Source of the DNA: VXLM01 sp034421575
GTDB lineage: Bacteria; Chloroflexota; Dehalococcoidia; Lucifugimonadales; VXLM01
Length of the DNA stretch: 64,000 bases
Reading direction: 5' to 3'
Assembly (NCBI GenBank): GCA_034421575.1
Contig: DAOUKG010000035.1
Coordinates: forward strand, 33,963 to 97,962
The translations under genes and the position numbers were made by a program. Positions 1-8,547 of the stretch are shown here, in pieces (within the stretch, counting starts at the first letter, position 1; each line of letters opens with the position of its first letter). The notes beneath the pieces are model-generated. The model worked only from the letters and a program-made list of their open reading frames with translations. It was not told the DNA's origin and did no database searches.

Positions 1-484
1 CGACCCGGCCCGCGTCGCCGGCTGCGCCGCTCTCGCGGTCATACGAGTCTTCGGGGATGACGTTGGTGTACTGTGTGCCCGGCACGACGCCCGTGGGTCC
101 CATCTCCAGCGGCGTGTCCTGGGGATAGTAGAAGGTCACCAGCCAGCGCGCGTGATGCCGTCTGCGCGTGAACGAGTCCTTGTGCAGGGTCTGGCCCTTG
201 CTGTGTGGCTGGTTGAAGTGGACGAAACGGTGGGGTTCGAGGTAGTAGTCGTCGCCCATGATGCCGGCGAGGGCGCCGCGCGTCACAGGGTCGTCGTACA
301 GCAGTTGAAGTTCGGGGATTCGAGGAAGGACGTTATTGCCAGGGTTCCCCTCGGTCTGGAAGATTTCATCGACCTTGGCGAACATCTCATCGTGGTATTC
401 CCGGGGCAGGTTGGGGCGCACGGTGATGTATCCGTCGCGGACGAAAGTCCGCATCTGGTCGTCGGTCAGCCTGACCACGTCCAT
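1..484 (-). CDS. PhyH-family (phytanoyl-CoA dioxygenase-like) protein, 3' part beyond the window
   Basis: The minus-strand reading frame opens with ATG at 484 and runs without a stop to base 1, so only about 161 N-terminal residues are present. The protein begins MDVVRLTDDQMRTFVRDGYI, the usual opening of PhyH proteins (an N-terminal helix followed by an 'F...DGY' segment). An H-x-D iron-ligand motif is visible in LHKDSF near residue 100, followed by WLVTFYYPQD and PLEMGPTGVVPGTQY, which matches the double-stranded beta-helix core. The second iron histidine and the 2-oxoglutarate arginine lie outside the window. Family members are Fe(II)/2-oxoglutarate-dependent hydroxylases; the substrate cannot be told from this part. 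Confidence 0.8.
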   Translation of the reverse strand, partial: MDVVRLTDDQMRTFVRDGYITVRPNLPREYHDEMFAKVDEIFQTEGNPGNNVLPRIPELQLLYDDPVTRGALAGIMGDDYYLEPHRFVHFNQPHSKGQTLHKDSFTRRRHHARWLVTFYYPQDTPLEMGPTGVVPGTQYTNVIPEDSYDRESGAAGDAGRV

Positions 485-1183
485 GGCGCGCCTCCAAGCG
501 TCGGGTAGGCTATGCCAACGTGGGCGGGGTGTCAAGGGAAAGGGGGACGGTCTGCCCCGCCATCACCCATAAACATACAAGAGGGGAGGGGAGGTTCACC
601 TCACCAAGACTGAACACTTGCGAGGAACTGCCCGCTCTTGACTCGCGAGAACATGCGTACTACAATGGACGTATCCGCTCTTGATGCGGGGGTGAAGGTG
701 ATTCACCGAGGAGGGTAATCAGGTCGTCTATTCCGTTCGGCCTGAGCCTGTCGCAGGCCCTCTGAACTTGACAATAACGACGGAAATGCCACAAAATGCC
801 ACACTATGCCACAAATTTCGACCTTTCCCCGGCCCTCTCCGCGCCCTCTGCGGTGAGTCCCTACCCCGTTCGGCCTGAGCCTGTCGAAGGCCCTCTTATC
901 CCCTCTCCCGTTCGCGGAAGAGGGCTAGGGTGAGGGCGATTCCCCGAGGAGAGAAAGGCACGCCCCTCAACCGCCCGACCCTGCGTGAAATGCGATTGCT
1001 TTGGGGGTAAGAGATCGTTGCGTGGACTGCAGGAACGACCGGATTCCGTCACCGGATCCAGCCCCTCCCATCTGGATACCGGCCCCGTATCTGAGTACGG
1101 GGCAAGCTCTTCGCCGGTATGACGGTTTTGCCGGAATTTTGCATCTGATGCGTTGTGGTCAGGACAGGGGAGCGTCTGCGGTC
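485..1183. other. Repeat-rich intergenic region, no gene seen
   Basis: About 700 bases without a credible gene. It holds two copies of the 'CGGCCTGAGCCTGTCG' dispersed repeat (731-767 and 864-900). A CCCTCTCCCG...AGAGGGCTAGGGTGAGGG palindromic repeat lies at about 899-938. A degraded end of the AAATGCGATTG element occurs at 962-1005, and a copy of the 'GGATACCGGCCCCGTATC' repeat at about 1071-1125. A motif repeated three times at 10-base spacing lies at 786-813 and is listed separately. Confidence 0.7.
786..813 (+). repeat. Three ATGCCACA units at exact 10-bp period
   Basis: ATGCCACA begins at 786, 796 and 806, and is followed by AAATTTCG. The period equals one helical turn. A close relative (ATGCAACA three times, same period, followed by AAATTTTCG) lies on the other strand at 48765-48792. 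Function unknown. Confidence 0.75.
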
Positions 1184-3028
1184 CTATTCGACGGTCACGG
1201 TCTTCGCCAGGTTTCGGGGCTGGTCGATGTCGCAGCCGCGGCGCAGGCCGATGTGGTAGGCGAGCAGCTGCATGGGCGGGGCCAGCAGCATCGGCGTGAT
1301 CTCCTGTGAGGCGGACGGCACATAGATCACATGGTCGACCATGTCACGTATGGCATCGTCACCCTCGGTGGCTATCGCCACTATCCTTCCGCCTCTGGCC
1401 CTGGCCTCGCTGATATTACTGAGCATCTTTTCGTGAAGAGGCCCGTGAGGATTCAGCGCCACGATAGGCAGGTCCTTGTCAATCAGGGATATAGGCCCGT
1501 GCTTCATCTCGCCCGCGGGGTAACCCTCGGCGTGAATGTAGCTGATCTCCTTGAGCTTCAGCGCGCCCTCCATGGCGAGTGGGAACGCCAGCCCTCGCCC
1601 GAGGAAGAGAAAGTCGGAGAGGCTGAAGAACTCGTTTGCCAAGGACTCATACTGCGATTCGTCGGCCACCAGATCGCCGAGCATCAGGGGCAGGTGGCCC
1701 AGTTCGCCAATGAGCCTGGCAGCATGCTCTTGGGGAAGCGTTCCTAGTGAGAGTCCCATCCGCATGGCAAACATCAGCAGGCAGGTCAGGGAACTCACGA
1801 ACGTCTTTGTGGAGGCTACGCAGATCTCAGGCCCGGCACGGAGGAGGATCGTGCCGTCGGCAACCCGCGTGGCCTGAGAGCCGGGGTTGTTGACGAGGGT
1901 GACTTGCTTCGCTCCGTGCCGTGCCGCAAGATCCATGGCGGCGAGGGTGTCGGCAGTTTCGCCCGACTGGCTGATCGAGATCACCAGGGTTCGCTCGTCG
2001 ATGACCGGATCGCGGTAACGGAACTCCGAGGAGTTGTCCACCTCGCTTGGTATGCGGGCCAACGACTCCATCCACAGCCGTCCGACCATCGCAGAGTGAA
2101 GGCTCGTGCCCATGCCGATGAAGACTACCCGGTCGATCCCGGCGATCTGGTCGTCCGTGAGCGGGAACTCATCCGGGTTGATCGTCTCCCTGTTGAACGA
2201 GACGCGGCCCCGGATGGTATCGAGCGCGGCCTCCGGCTGTTCGTGAATTTCCTTGAGCATGAAGTGCTTGTAGTCGCCCTTGGCGACCGACACTGCATCG
2301 TAGGGGACAGCCACGGGGTGCTTTTCCACCTTCCTACCGTCCATCTGCCGATAGCTCGCGCCATTAGGAGTGGTCGAGACCAGTTCTCCGCTGGCGAGAT
2401 AGACGACCTTGCGCGTGTGGTCGAGCAGGGCGGGGAGGTCGCTTGCGAGCAACATCTCGTCTTCGCCGTAGCCGACGACGATCCCGCCGGCGTTGCCTGT
2501 TCGGAATGCCACGAGTTTATAAGGCTCGATGCTCGACGCGACCACCACGGCGTTCGTCCCACGCAAGCGGCTCGCCGTCTTTGCCGCGGCCTCTTCAAGG
2601 GAGTATCCGTCCCGAAGGAAGAGCGAGATCAGAAAAGGGATGCACTCACTGTCGGTCTGGGAGGTGAATTCATAACCTGCGGCTTCGAGTTCTTGGCGGA
2701 GTTCCAGGAAGTTCTCGACGATGCCATTGTGGACGACCGCGACCTGCCTGTCGGGGTCAGTGAAAGGGTGCGCGTTCTCATCTGATGGTCTTCCGTGAGT
2801 CGCCCACCGCGTGTGGCCAATGCCTACAACTCCGTGGGGACTCCGTCCGTCCAAGGATTGCCTAAGCCCTGAGAGCTTGCCCTCCTTCTTTCGGACGGAT
2901 ATTGCCTGTCCGTTGGACACGACGGCCAATCCGGCGCTGTCATAGCCGCGATATTCGAGCTTGGCAAGCCCGTCCAGCAATATAGGAGTTGCCTGTCTAG
3001 CACCGGTATAGCCGAATATCCCGCACAT
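1184..3028 (-). CDS. glmS: Glutamine--fructose-6-phosphate aminotransferase (isomerizing)
   Basis: GlmS converts fructose-6-phosphate and glutamine to glucosamine-6-phosphate, the first step of UDP-GlcNAc synthesis for the cell envelope. The 614 residues match the normal length. MCGIFGYTG places the catalytic N-terminal cysteine at position 2 after Met removal. The glutaminase domain contains GIGHTRWATHG and HNGIVEN. Two SIS domains follow, with SISQSGETADT and CVASTKTF, and the protein ends in the conserved LAKTVTVE. It lies 38 bases downstream of plsC on the same strand, so cmk, plsC and glmS probably form one transcript. The leader before the start is too short for a glmS ribozyme, and I see none. 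Confidence 0.97.
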   Translation of the reverse strand: MCGIFGYTGARQATPILLDGLAKLEYRGYDSAGLAVVSNGQAISVRKKEGKLSGLRQSLDGRSPHGVVGIGHTRWATHGRPSDENAHPFTDPDRQVAVVHNGIVENFLELRQELEAAGYEFTSQTDSECIPFLISLFLRDGYSLEEAAAKTASRLRGTNAVVVASSIEPYKLVAFRTGNAGGIVVGYGEDEMLLASDLPALLDHTRKVVYLASGELVSTTPNGASYRQMDGRKVEKHPVAVPYDAVSVAKGDYKHFMLKEIHEQPEAALDTIRGRVSFNRETINPDEFPLTDDQIAGIDRVVFIGMGTSLHSAMVGRLWMESLARIPSEVDNSSEFRYRDPVIDERTLVISISQSGETADTLAAMDLAARHGAKQVTLVNNPGSQATRVADGTILLRAGPEICVASTKTFVSSLTCLLMFAMRMGLSLGTLPQEHAARLIGELGHLPLMLGDLVADESQYESLANEFFSLSDFLFLGRGLAFPLAMEGALKLKEISYIHAEGYPAGEMKHGPISLIDKDLPIVALNPHGPLHEKMLSNISEARARGGRIVAIATEGDDAIRDMVDHVIYVPSASQEITPMLLAPPMQLLAYHIGLRRGCDIDQPRNLAKTVTVE

Positions 3029-3066
3029 GTGGGTCTCTCAGTCGCCTATCTTCCGAAGGGTATGGG

Positions 3067-3768
3067 TCATGTACTATCGGACGCTACGGGTGCAGTCTGA
3101 ACCGGGTTGTTCTGTGAACCTTCATCCTCGCTGCCGGTCCGATACACGCCTTGGTATTCGCGCGGAAGCTGCATGGCCACGCGCTCCATGATCATATCCG
3201 TTAGCGAGTTGAGGACGGCGGTGTTGGGCCGCCCCTCGATCTGTGGCAGGGTGAAGGCCCGTCCGATGCTGATGCGAAGCTGGCCGGATGGACGGAATAC
3301 GTGAAGCGGGCTGTTCATTCCACTCGTGCCGGTGATGCCCACGGGCACGATGGCAGCTTGCGATTTCATGGCGAGTCTAACGACGCCGGGCTGGGCCTTC
3401 TTCATGGCGCCCGTTCGGCTCCGAGTGCCCTCCGGGAAGATCATCAGGCACTGGTCGTTCGCCAGCTTTTCGAGCGCCCACCGGTAGGCCGTCGGGTCGG
3501 TGGCAGACCGGTTTACGGGATGAGCGCCGTAGGTTGTGAAGAACCACTTGCCCGGCCCTTTGAACAGCTCCTTCTTGGCGAGGAACCATATTCGGCGTGG
3601 GAAGCTCGCCGACACCAACGGTGGGTCGAAGTTGCTCACATGGTTGGCGACCACGATGACCGGTCCCATCGGGGGGACGTTCTCCTGGCCGTCGACGCTC
3701 CAGTCGGAGCACAGGCGCAGCGTTCCCCTTTGAGCGATGCTGCAGGTCGTGTTGAGGAGGTCGGTCAT
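3067..3768 (-). CDS. plsC: 1-acyl-sn-glycerol-3-phosphate acyltransferase
   Basis: A lysophospholipid acyltransferase that makes phosphatidate at the inner membrane face. The 233-residue protein carries the HX4D catalytic motif (NHVSNFDP, His43 to Asp48) and the substrate-binding FPEGTRS motif (residues 111-117), and also RIWFLAKKELF between them as in the PlsC family. Its ATG overlaps the stop of the upstream cmk gene as ATGA, which indicates translational coupling. cmk followed by plsC is a common arrangement. The C-terminal 20 residues are low in conserved character. Confidence 0.93.
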   Translation of the reverse strand: MTDLLNTTCSIAQRGTLRLCSDWSVDGQENVPPMGPVIVVANHVSNFDPPLVSASFPRRIWFLAKKELFKGPGKWFFTTYGAHPVNRSATDPTAYRWALEKLANDQCLMIFPEGTRSRTGAMKKAQPGVVRLAMKSQAAIVPVGITGTSGMNSPLHVFRPSGQLRISIGRAFTLPQIEGRPNTAVLNSLTDMIMERVAMQLPREYQGVYRTGSEDEGSQNNPVQTAPVASDST

Positions 3769-4433
3769 ACGTCCTCGATGAGGTCGATTATCCTATGCGC
3801 GGTCTCGCAGGCGTCGAGGCTGTCGGTGTCGATAATCACTGCGTCTTCGGCAGGTTTCAGGGGAGAGTCGCTGCGTTCGGAGTCCATTCTATCACGGGCT
3901 ATGAGGCTATCGAGCACTTCTTCGTACGAGGGCGAATCGGACCGATTCTTCCGCTCCTCAAAGCGCCGCAACGCCCGCGTCTCCACTGACGCGTCGAGGT
4001 ATATCTTGAGCGGCGCGTCGGGAAGGACGACCGTTCCTATGTCGCGTCCGGTCATCACAATCGGCCCGTCCTCGGCAATTTCCCGCTGCTGGTGGACGAG
4101 CGCTCTTCTTACACCTGATATGGCGGCCACTGTCGAAGCACCCTGGTCCACAAGGGGTTCAAAGAGCAGGTTGGTGACATCGCGCCCGTCGATGAGCAGG
4201 CGCTCCCCGGATTCCGTCTGCAAGAGGCGCATTGTCAACCCCTCGGCGAGACGGCTCATCTCTGATTGGTCGCGCAGGTCGAGCTGTGCGTCAAGCCCGG
4301 CGTGAGCGACGGCGCGATACATCCAGCCGGTATCGAGGAACCTGAAGCCGAGCTTCCGGGCGACGATTCTGCCCACCGTCGTCTTTCCTGACGCGACGGG
4401 GCCGTCGATGGCGATGGTGATGTGGGGGGTCAA
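3765..4433 (-). CDS. cmk: Cytidylate kinase
   Basis: Phosphorylates CMP and dCMP with ATP. The P-loop GPVASGKTT lies at residues 11-19, and the family signatures LDTGWMYRAVA, MTGRDIGTVVLPDAPLKIYLDAS and RRFEERK follow. I place the start at a TTG (4431-4433), preceded by GAGGG six bases upstream. This gives 222 residues and the usual MTPHITIAIDGP opening. A longer frame runs to 4520, but its extra residues do not resemble the family. The stop overlaps the plsC start by four bases. Confidence 0.93.
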   Translation of the reverse strand: MTPHITIAIDGPVASGKTTVGRIVARKLGFRFLDTGWMYRAVAHAGLDAQLDLRDQSEMSRLAEGLTMRLLQTESGERLLIDGRDVTNLLFEPLVDQGASTVAAISGVRRALVHQQREIAEDGPIVMTGRDIGTVVLPDAPLKIYLDASVETRALRRFEERKNRSDSPSYEEVLDSLIARDRMDSERSDSPLKPAEDAVIIDTDSLDACETAHRIIDLIEDV

Positions 4434-4564
4434 GGTATCCCTCGGTGAAGGGTAGCGGGATAGGCCGATTATATCCACGCTCTCAATGCGGCGGCAACGT
4501 ACGAAACGGACTTGTGACACCCTATCTTCCCCGCCTACAATGCCTTCTCAATGGAGGTGCAGAG

Positions 4565-5731
4565 ATGATCACCAAGTTTGGGAGCCTGTACGCTGGACAT
4601 GTCGACCTGGACGATATCGGCTTCGACGGACTTCCGGTCAACGACCGTTGGCTCTCGGACGAGCAAATAGCAACAGTCTTTGACAAGGCGGAGGCAATCG
4701 CCAAGACCCTCGACCGTGGCGGATTCGACACCATGTGGCTGGCGGAGCACCACTTCCAACGGGAAGGCCACGAGTGCGTACCGAACATCCTCATGCTGGC
4801 CCTGCACCTGAGTCATCTGACGGAGCGGATCAAGTTCGGCTGCGGGTTCAACATCACTCCGATGTGGCATCCGCTGCGGCTTGCGGAGGACTACGCCATG
4901 GTCGACCAACTCACGGACGGGCGGGTGATATTCGGCATCGGGCGCGGCTATCACACGCGAGAGGTCGAGGTATTCGACGCGCCGCTACGTGACAACGATG
5001 CCAACCGAGCGTTGTTCGACGAGCAGGTGGAGATCATCTTCAAGGCCCTGCACGAGCCTTCCTTCTCGCACCGAGGGGAACATTACACCATTCCGCCCGC
5101 CGTTCCGTATCGGGGGTATGAGCTGGAGGACATAACTCTTGTCCCGCCTCCGCGCAGTCGCCCCGTCGAGTGCTATCAGCCCATAGTCAGCGCCAACCCG
5201 AACTCCCTGGACAAGATGGCCCGCTACGGCATCAAGGGGATGATCGGGGGCGGCGCGGCAGCAGGAGGCGCACACGACGCGACCATGACGGCGTGGCGGG
5301 ACGCCCTCGCGAGGGCGGGTCGCGAGACGGAGCTTGGCGAGGACCTGATCATCGGGCTGGTGTTCCACATAGCCGAGAGCAAGGAGCAAGCCATCGCCGA
5401 GGCTCGGCCCTTCTACGAGGAGAACATGAAGATGTTTGCGCCGCTGGGCTTCGTGCGGGGGCTTACGGAAGAGCAGATCGCCGCGACGGGCGACCCTTCA
5501 CGTATCCGCGACGCCGGGCTGCCGACATTGGAAGAGGCCGCAGAGTCGGGTTCGTGGATGGTCGGCCCTCCAGAGGCGGTGACCGAGTCGCTGATGGAAC
5601 TGCAGGAGCGGTATCCGGGCCTCAGAGAGGTCAATGTCGGGTCGGTCGTCGGGACGCCGCAGAGCGTGGTGGTGGAGCAGCTACAGAGGTTCTCTGAGGA
5701 GGTGATGCCCGCGTTCAAGGGTGGGGAGTAG
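4565..5731 (+). CDS. LLM-class flavin-dependent oxidoreductase (luciferase-like monooxygenase)
   Basis: A 388-residue TIM-barrel protein of the bacterial luciferase-like family, which uses reduced FMN or F420 to oxidise varied substrates. Typical segments are GFDTMWLAEHHFQREGHECVPN near residue 55, IKFGCGFNITPMWHPLRLAEDYAMVDQLTDGRVIFGIGRGYH, and PIVSANPNSLDKMARYGIKGMIG. The late segment GSWMVGPPEAVTESL is also typical. The start at ATG 4565 is supported by GGAGG eight bases upstream; a longer frame from 4445 has no such site. It is transcribed away from cmk. The substrate cannot be inferred. Confidence 0.9.
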   Translation: MITKFGSLYAGHVDLDDIGFDGLPVNDRWLSDEQIATVFDKAEAIAKTLDRGGFDTMWLAEHHFQREGHECVPNILMLALHLSHLTERIKFGCGFNITPMWHPLRLAEDYAMVDQLTDGRVIFGIGRGYHTREVEVFDAPLRDNDANRALFDEQVEIIFKALHEPSFSHRGEHYTIPPAVPYRGYELEDITLVPPPRSRPVECYQPIVSANPNSLDKMARYGIKGMIGGGAAAGGAHDATMTAWRDALARAGRETELGEDLIIGLVFHIAESKEQAIAEARPFYEENMKMFAPLGFVRGLTEEQIAATGDPSRIRDAGLPTLEEAAESGSWMVGPPEAVTESLMELQERYPGLREVNVGSVVGTPQSVVVEQLQRFSEEVMPAFKGGE

Positions 5732-5737
5732 CAATCC

Positions 5738-6012
5738 AGCGTCTTAGTATCAAGTCAATCGATACCGTTCGTGGTGAGCCTGTCGAACCATGATGTTACG
5801 CCTTCACCCTTCGACAGGCTTTCAAGTAACTGTTCAGGACGAAGGGGATTCACCACAGAGGGCACAGAGATCACAGAGGGGAAAAGAGGGCCTTCGACAG
5901 GCTCAGGCCGAACGTACTTCCTCGTGGCCACACGGCAGTTACTGACACCCCTGCACGGCCCCAAACCCGGGGCGTAACGCTGCTCAGGGTGGACGAAGCC
6001 CTTTAGACACCC
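5738..6012. mobile_element. Composite short repeat element, 'TTCGACAGGCTCAGG' family, decayed left end
   Basis: It fills the gap between the monooxygenase and the epimerase and shares its parts, in the same order, with the element at 13199-13537. First comes an inverted CCGTTCGTGGTGAGCC...TTCGACAGGCT arm pair, then a CTTCGACAGGCTCAGGCCGA unit. A CACGGCAGTTACTGACACCC unit follows, and the right end is TTTAGACACCC. The left end (AGCGTCTTAGTATCAAGTC) aligns poorly with the GGTGTCCA end of other copies. An insertion reading CACAGAGGGCACAGAGATC splits it near 5850. No gene is seen. Confidence 0.55.
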
Positions 6013-6051
6013 TCTGTAAGGGGTGATTCCCCTGCCTAGGTGACAATCACG

Positions 6052-7197
6052 CTACTCCATGTAGTCCTCTGCTGAGTCTTGTGGGATGTAGCCGAGGACC
6101 CGGCGGACGTGCTCGATGTCGCGGTAGTTCCACCTGTTGTTGGAGACGGCGAAGAAGATGTCGTACAGCAGGTCGTCGGGCGCGTCGATGCACCGGTGCA
6201 GAACGTCAGCAACGTCGCGATGGCTGACCCACGCCGCTTTCTCCCGGACGGTCGTCGGGCGGTTCGCCGCGGGGCAGGCCCCTATGCGGACGCAGAGGAC
6301 GGACAGGCCGTAGTCGGCGGAGTAGACCCGGCCAAGGACCTCTCCCCACACTTTTGATGCGCCATAGATGGTTCCCGGCCTCACGAGGTCTTTCGTGACT
6401 TTCGGCCACTCCCAGCGCGAGACCGCCTCGTAGTCACCGGCAATGATCTGGCTATAGGGCGGGTCATGGTCGACGCCCCGTATGGTGTCGCCCGAACTGG
6501 CAAAGACCACCCGCTTCACTCCGGCCTCACGAGCCGCCTCGTAGACGTTCCACGTGCCCGTAAGGTTGCCGCGCACAACGTCCTCCATCGGCTCGCTGGC
6601 AACGTGAGCGGCGAGATGGACCACAACGTCCTGTCCCTCGAACGCGGGACGGATAGAATCGAGATCGCCGATGTCGGCTTGGACCGTCCGTACTCCGTCA
6701 ACGGGTCGACGGTTGAGGGCGGTCAGCTCGTAGCCGCCGAGGGACTCTAGGTGTGAGCGGAGGATTCCGCCGATGAGTCCGGACATTCCGGTTATGAGTA
6801 TCTTTTTCATGTTTCGCCTTTCGCAATCTTCTTGAACGCCTTGCCAGTAATCAACGACGCGGATGCGCTCTTGAGTATAGAAGTCTCGCTTGTTGGTGAA
6901 TTTCACACCGATTTCTAAGAGAAATTTGAAGAACCCAGGGCCCGGCATTCCTCTACCCTTGGCAACCACCATGACAGTCAATATGCCCCTTCCCGCGGCG
7001 TATTCAGCAAATGCTATCTGATTCAGCATCTCTGATAATGCACGACTGCGGGGTGCAAGTGAAATCGTACGAATCTCACGAACGAGTTCTGATACGGCTA
7101 TTGTTCGATCCTCTTTGGCACACTGAATGAGAATCTGCCGAGCCTCTTCTTTGGCCTCTTCCCACAGTGTCAAGGGGTGACCATGAGTTTCTATCAT
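6052..7197 (-). CDS. In-frame fusion: small MPGPGFF-motif domain plus NAD-dependent epimerase/dehydratase
   Basis: One open frame of 381 residues. Residues 1-125 resemble a family of small stand-alone hypothetical proteins: LWEEAKEEARQIL, then RSRALSEMLNQIAFAEYAAGRG, then MPGPGFF at 84-90 and a final VVDYW. Residue 130 starts a second, complete protein, MKKILITGMSGLIGG: an extended SDR of 252 residues (6052-6810) with TGxxGxxG, VVHLAAHVA and the catalytic YGASK motif (sugar-nucleotide epimerase type). A TAGGAGA site precedes the ATG at 7197. The internal ATG at 6810 has only a weak AAAGG upstream. Either a stop between two genes was lost, giving a true fusion, or the downstream gene is also translated separately. 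It lies 37 bases after the SDR gene. Confidence 0.8.
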   Translation of the reverse strand: MIETHGHPLTLWEEAKEEARQILIQCAKEDRTIAVSELVREIRTISLAPRSRALSEMLNQIAFAEYAAGRGILTVMVVAKGRGMPGPGFFKFLLEIGVKFTNKRDFYTQERIRVVDYWQGVQEDCERRNMKKILITGMSGLIGGILRSHLESLGGYELTALNRRPVDGVRTVQADIGDLDSIRPAFEGQDVVVHLAAHVASEPMEDVVRGNLTGTWNVYEAAREAGVKRVVFASSGDTIRGVDHDPPYSQIIAGDYEAVSRWEWPKVTKDLVRPGTIYGASKVWGEVLGRVYSADYGLSVLCVRIGACPAANRPTTVREKAAWVSHRDVADVLHRCIDAPDDLLYDIFFAVSNNRWNYRDIEHVRRVLGYIPQDSAEDYME

Positions 7198-7234
7198 GCG
7201 TGGTCTCCTAGGGTCAGAGAATGGAAGATTCCGC

Positions 7235-7966
7235 TTACCCCCGACCCACGTAGAGTTGTTTGACCGGCAGGACGGTCGTATCGAGCATGTTGGCGTAGGG
7301 AGGCAGCAGGGCCATTGCCAGGGCTGCGATCGCTATGTCGTCCGGTGACATCATCGGTTCCATGTCCGATTCTCGGGTGCTGGCAGCCCGCCACTCGACC
7401 TCGACGTTTCCGGGGTGCAGCGCTCCCACGGAGATTCCGTATTCCCGGCCTTCGAGGGCCGTTGACTTGGTGAGGCCGATTATCCCGTGCTTGGAGGTGG
7501 TGTAGGGGGCCGAGTTCATTCGCGGCATCCGCGACGAGATGCTGCCGATGTTGATGATTCGCCCGCTACGCTGCTTCTTCATGATCTTCATCGCTTCCCT
7601 CGTGCAGAGGAAGACCCCGGTGAGGTTCACGTTGATCACCTTCATCCACGTGTCCAGCGAAATCTCGTCAACTGGGCCGCCGTCGAACGCTCCGGAGTTA
7701 TTGACGAGGATGTCCAGCCGGCCAAACTGTTTCATTGTCGTCTCGAACAGCTTCATGACCTGGTCTTCGCTGGTCACGTCCGTCTGCACCGCGAGAGCCT
7801 CAACTCCGTAGCCGCGCATCTCTTCGGCGCTCTCATTGAGCCTGTCGACCTGCCGCGCGGCAAGTACGAGAGATGCTCCCTCCTTCGCGAAGGCGCGAGC
7901 GGTACCGCGTCCGATGCCGGTGCCTCCGCCTGTGATGATGCTGACCTTGCCTTCGAGTTTGCCCAT
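7235..7966 (-). CDS. Short-chain dehydrogenase/reductase (SDR)
   Basis: A classical SDR of 243 residues. The NAD(P)-binding TGGGTGIG lies at residues 12-19, NNSGAF near 87-92, and the catalytic Ser...Tyr-x3-Lys set is in GSISSRMPRMNSAPYTTSKHG. The segment EGASLVLAARQ ends the second strand in a way consistent with NADP use. Such enzymes reduce or oxidise hydroxyl/keto groups, and substrate is not predictable here. It precedes the fused epimerase gene by 37 bases on the same strand, so the two are probably cotranscribed. Confidence 0.9.
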   Translation of the reverse strand: MGKLEGKVSIITGGGTGIGRGTARAFAKEGASLVLAARQVDRLNESAEEMRGYGVEALAVQTDVTSEDQVMKLFETTMKQFGRLDILVNNSGAFDGGPVDEISLDTWMKVINVNLTGVFLCTREAMKIMKKQRSGRIINIGSISSRMPRMNSAPYTTSKHGIIGLTKSTALEGREYGISVGALHPGNVEVEWRAASTRESDMEPMMSPDDIAIAALAMALLPPYANMLDTTVLPVKQLYVGRG

Positions 7967-8460
7967 GTTTTGCTCCCTCTATCCGTTATCCGTTTGTACG
8001 ACGCGGTTCAGTTAAACAACCACCCGCCGTGATGTCAAGGCGCGGCGATCTTATGGGAGTGTTCAGAGTAGGTGGGGGTGAACATCCCCTACACCGAATG
8101 GATACGCGCGAAAGCGGGTATGACGGTGGCTGTGTGCGTTGGGCGGTTTCATTAGGTTTGAACAGTTACGATCTTATCCGTCTCGAAAGTCGAGGCGCGC
8201 GGTAGACGGAATATTCCATGAGGGCTGCCATCGGCACCACGAAACATGGAAATATGTTGACGCAGAAGACGGGCAACCACGAGGGTTGCCCCTACGGGAG
8301 GTTGGCCGGGGGTTATTTTCAGAGGAATCTCTCATGTTGGTTGCCGCCGACACCACGAAACATGGAAATTGTAGGGGCGATTCGCGAATCGCCCCTACGG
8401 GAGGTTATTTTCAGGGTAATGACAAGTGCGAAATGCCTGTTTCAGGTATCTCAATATTGC
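7967..8460. other. Intergenic region with dispersed palindromic repeats
   Basis: No gene seen. Near 8095-8135 is a 'GGATACGCGCGAAAGCGGGT' hairpin-type repeat. From 8217 to about 8420 a composite repeat runs. It contains GGGCAACCACGAGGGTTGCC, then GGGAGGTTGGCCGGGGGTTA and TTTTCAGAGGAATCTCTCAT. Next come TTGCCGCCGACACCACGAAA and a perfect 28-base palindrome at 8371-8398 (arms GTAGGGGCGATTCG / CGAATCGCCCCTAC), and finally GGGAGGTTATTTTCAGGGTA. The same blocks recur at 48597-48705, 49030-49190, 59140-59440 and 63880-64000. Confidence 0.75.
8371..8398. repeat. Perfect 28-bp palindrome (GTAGGGGCGATTCG arms)
   Basis: Both halves are exactly complementary without a spacer. An identical copy lies at 49139-49166, and a copy with a damaged right end starts at 59292. 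It is not followed by a T run, so it is not a standard intrinsic terminator. Confidence 0.85.
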
Positions 8461-8489
8461 TTGAAAGCCTTTGTACGCGTGATTATAAT
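8461..8489 (+). promoter_or_regulatory. Sigma-70-type promoter for the ferredoxin gene
   Basis: TTGAAA (8461-8466), a 17-base spacer, and a perfect TATAAT (8484-8489). It lies about 58 bases before the ferredoxin ATG, immediately after the composite repeat. Confidence 0.7.
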
Positions 8490-8547
8490 TGGCCGCGAGT
8501 GAGGAGTGGACTCGTAGCTTCCGCCCCATCGATCAGGAGGTCTGTTG

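Noticed and set aside
1904..2785. A 293-residue plus-strand frame over glmS
   Set aside because: Antisense to highly conserved glmS sequence; no ribosome site and no recognisable domain.
3029..3066. glmS ribozyme before glmS
   Set aside because: Only 38 bases separate plsC and glmS, too short for the ribozyme, and no matching core is visible.
8371..8398. Perfect palindrome as an intrinsic terminator
   Set aside because: No loop and no T run. It is upstream of a promoter and the identical copy at 49139 has the same lack.
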